The notes under the pieces were generated by a model. The model was not told where the DNA came from. It searched no databases and saw nothing but the letters and a program-made list of their open reading frames with translations. A program made the translations under genes and the position numbers. Shown in pieces: positions 5,850-6,527 of a stretch of 6,527 nucleotides of DNA. Source of the DNA: Clostridiales bacterium (lineage in GTDB: Bacteria; Bacillota; Clostridia; Oscillospirales; QAMX01). Where the stretch lies: contig QAMX01000149.1 of NCBI GenBank assembly GCA_003149835.1, positions 1 through 6,527 on the forward strand, read 5' to 3'. Each line of letters opens with the position of its first letter. The stretch's first letter is position 1.

Positions 5850-5878
5850 CAGCGCCGTGATCGCCTTGATAAAGAGAA

Positions 5879-5913
5879 GAAGGCATGGCCGCCGGCCGTG
5901 CCTTCCTTTTTTT
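5879..5913 (+). terminator. strong intrinsic terminator, possibly bidirectional
   Basis: GAAGGCATGGCC (5879-5890) pairs with GGCCGTGCCTTC (5894-5905) as 12 pairs including one T-G wobble, closed by a 3-base loop. After one C comes a run of seven T (5907-5913). It ends plus-strand transcription from the flavodoxin-DUF362 operon, 475 bases past its last stop. On the minus strand the stem is followed by TTCTCTTTATC, so it may also terminate the convergent tocopherol-cyclase-like gene, whose stop lies about 40 bases away. Confidence 0.85.
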
Positions 5914-5945
5914 ACGGTTTTCTTCCTGTCTCCGGCGCGGCCCTC

Positions 5946-6527
5946 TCACAAAGCGCCTTCTCCGCCGCCTGTCCATGCGTCTTCAAATCCCGCGTTCGCA
6001 CATTCGACATCGAAAACGGTCTCCCCGCGCTCTTTCAGCACATAGCGGACGCGGCAGTCGGCGCATTCGCGGATCGTTCTGTTCATGCTGCCGCGCTGCG
6101 GCGCGGCGAGCGGCCGGCTGTTCCCCTCGATCAGGCGCGCTGAAAGCCGCCGCACGCGGTCGCCGATCACCAACTCCCGCCCCGACGCCGCCAGAAGCCG
6201 CGCGCCCGTATAGGTGGCGAGGCGGTATTCTTCTCCGCCCCGGACCACGGCCGCAATGACGCCCGGAAACCGGCAGCCCAGATAGGGAACCTCGGCCGCC
6301 GACATCATCACGGAGACGCCGCCGCCGTTCCCCTGCGTCCATACATAGCGCCTCGGAAACGAATGCCCGCGGTCGCCCTCCATATATCCCGTTCCGTTGC
6401 GGAACCGGTATTCGCGGCCGTTGATCGAAATCCGTCCGTCGACGCGGTGCGCCATGCTGAACACCGTATGCCGGCATTGCATGAGCGGCGCAAACCGGAA
6501 CGGCCCCATGATATCGGAGCCAAGCGG
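5946..6527 (-). CDS. tocopherol cyclase-like protein, C-terminal part (N-terminus beyond window)
   Basis: The minus-strand frame is open to the window edge and gives 193 residues, starting PLGSDIMGPFRFAP. The internal Met at 6509 (MGPFRF) is not taken as the start, because SDIMGPFR matches the conserved interior of the family and no ribosome binding site precedes it. The signature is EGDRGHSFPRRYVWTQ (visible residues 50-65), followed by beta-rich sequence (VSVMMSAAEVPYLG, EYRLATYTGARL). This resembles the C-terminal part of the tocopherol cyclase (plant VTE1/SXD1-like) fold. Clostridia are not known to make tocopherol, so the bacterial role is open, perhaps binding or cyclising a lipid or prenyl compound. 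The protein ends at TGA 5946-5948, with a Gly-rich tail. It is convergent with the DUF362 operon. Confidence 0.8.
   Translation of the reverse strand, partial: PLGSDIMGPFRFAPLMQCRHTVFSMAHRVDGRISINGREYRFRNGTGYMEGDRGHSFPRRYVWTQGNGGGVSVMMSAAEVPYLGCRFPGVIAAVVRGGEEYRLATYTGARLLAASGRELVIGDRVRRLSARLIEGNSRPLAAPQRGSMNRTIRECADCRVRYVLKERGETVFDVECANAGFEDAWTGGGEGAL

Larger units (their letters stand above)
5404..5878. other. 475-base GC-rich structured region, no convincing gene
   Basis: No frame looks like a real protein. The longest one, on the minus strand at 5400-5807, is rich in Arg, Gly and Ala, resembles no family I know, and its start is poorly placed relative to a GGGGAG sequence. The region contains several inverted repeats: CCCGT/ACGGG (5424-5428 with 5432-5436), TCCGG/CCGGA (5599-5603 with 5607-5611) and an 11-bp pair at 5706-5763. 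The 8-mer CCTGTGAG occurs at 5460-5467 and 5783-5790, a 7-base version lies at 5582-5588, and its reverse complement is at 5653-5660. It may be a long 3' UTR, a structured RNA or a dispersed repeat; the window alone cannot decide. Confidence 0.5.

Noticed and set aside
4543..5976. 477-aa minus-strand open frame across DUF362 and the intergenic region
   Set aside because: It is antisense to a recognised DUF362 gene, has low-complexity Arg/Gly-rich composition, starts MDRRRRRRFVRG, and runs through the strong terminator at 5879-5913.

Overview
The window reads as chromosomal DNA of a GC-rich member of the Clostridia, probably a gut Oscillospiraceae/Ruminococcaceae-type organism. This is inferred from strong GGAGG ribosome binding sites, TATAAT/TTGACT-type promoters, and the protein families present: a clostridial-style FtsX/MacB-like exporter, a Flavodoxin_4-type protein, a DUF362 protein and a Firmicutes tocopherol-cyclase-like protein. 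No species can be named from the sequence alone. I see no mobile element, CRISPR array, tRNA or rRNA.

Layout. Positions 1-75 hold the probable last codons of a plus-strand gene (low confidence) and its intrinsic terminator. A minus-strand two-gene operon fills 3610 down to 267. It encodes an ABC ATPase (227 aa) and, with a 4-base ATGA overlap, an 887-aa permease carrying two FtsX modules. A perfect 17-bp hairpin lies just after the permease stop. The 393-base divergent region 3611-4003 holds the control sites for both directions. On the minus strand there is a TATACT -10 element with no -35, preceded by a 14-bp imperfect direct repeat at 22-bp periodicity that encloses a perfect GTGAC-N6-GTCAC dyad. 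A second, extended -10 promoter lies further upstream. On the plus strand there is a MerR-type promoter with a 19-bp spacer and a dyad filling the spacer.

That promoter drives a plus-strand pair: a flavodoxin-like protein (4004-4540) and a DUF362 protein (4537-5403), again joined by an ATGA overlap. A GC-rich segment without a convincing gene follows (5404-5878). It contains several inverted repeats and ends in a very good intrinsic terminator (5879-5913), which may also serve the convergent gene. The right edge (5946-6527, minus) is the C-terminal part of a tocopherol-cyclase-like protein cut by the window end.

How the genes work together. The ABC pair is probably a self-contained exporter or lipid/peptide-handling complex switched on by a DNA-binding activator, likely a two-component response regulator encoded elsewhere. 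The flavodoxin-DUF362 pair looks like a small redox module induced through a MerR-family regulator that is also not in the window. This MerR-controlled, translationally coupled pair is the best candidate for an undescribed functional unit. The structured 475-nt segment after it is the second thing worth checking.
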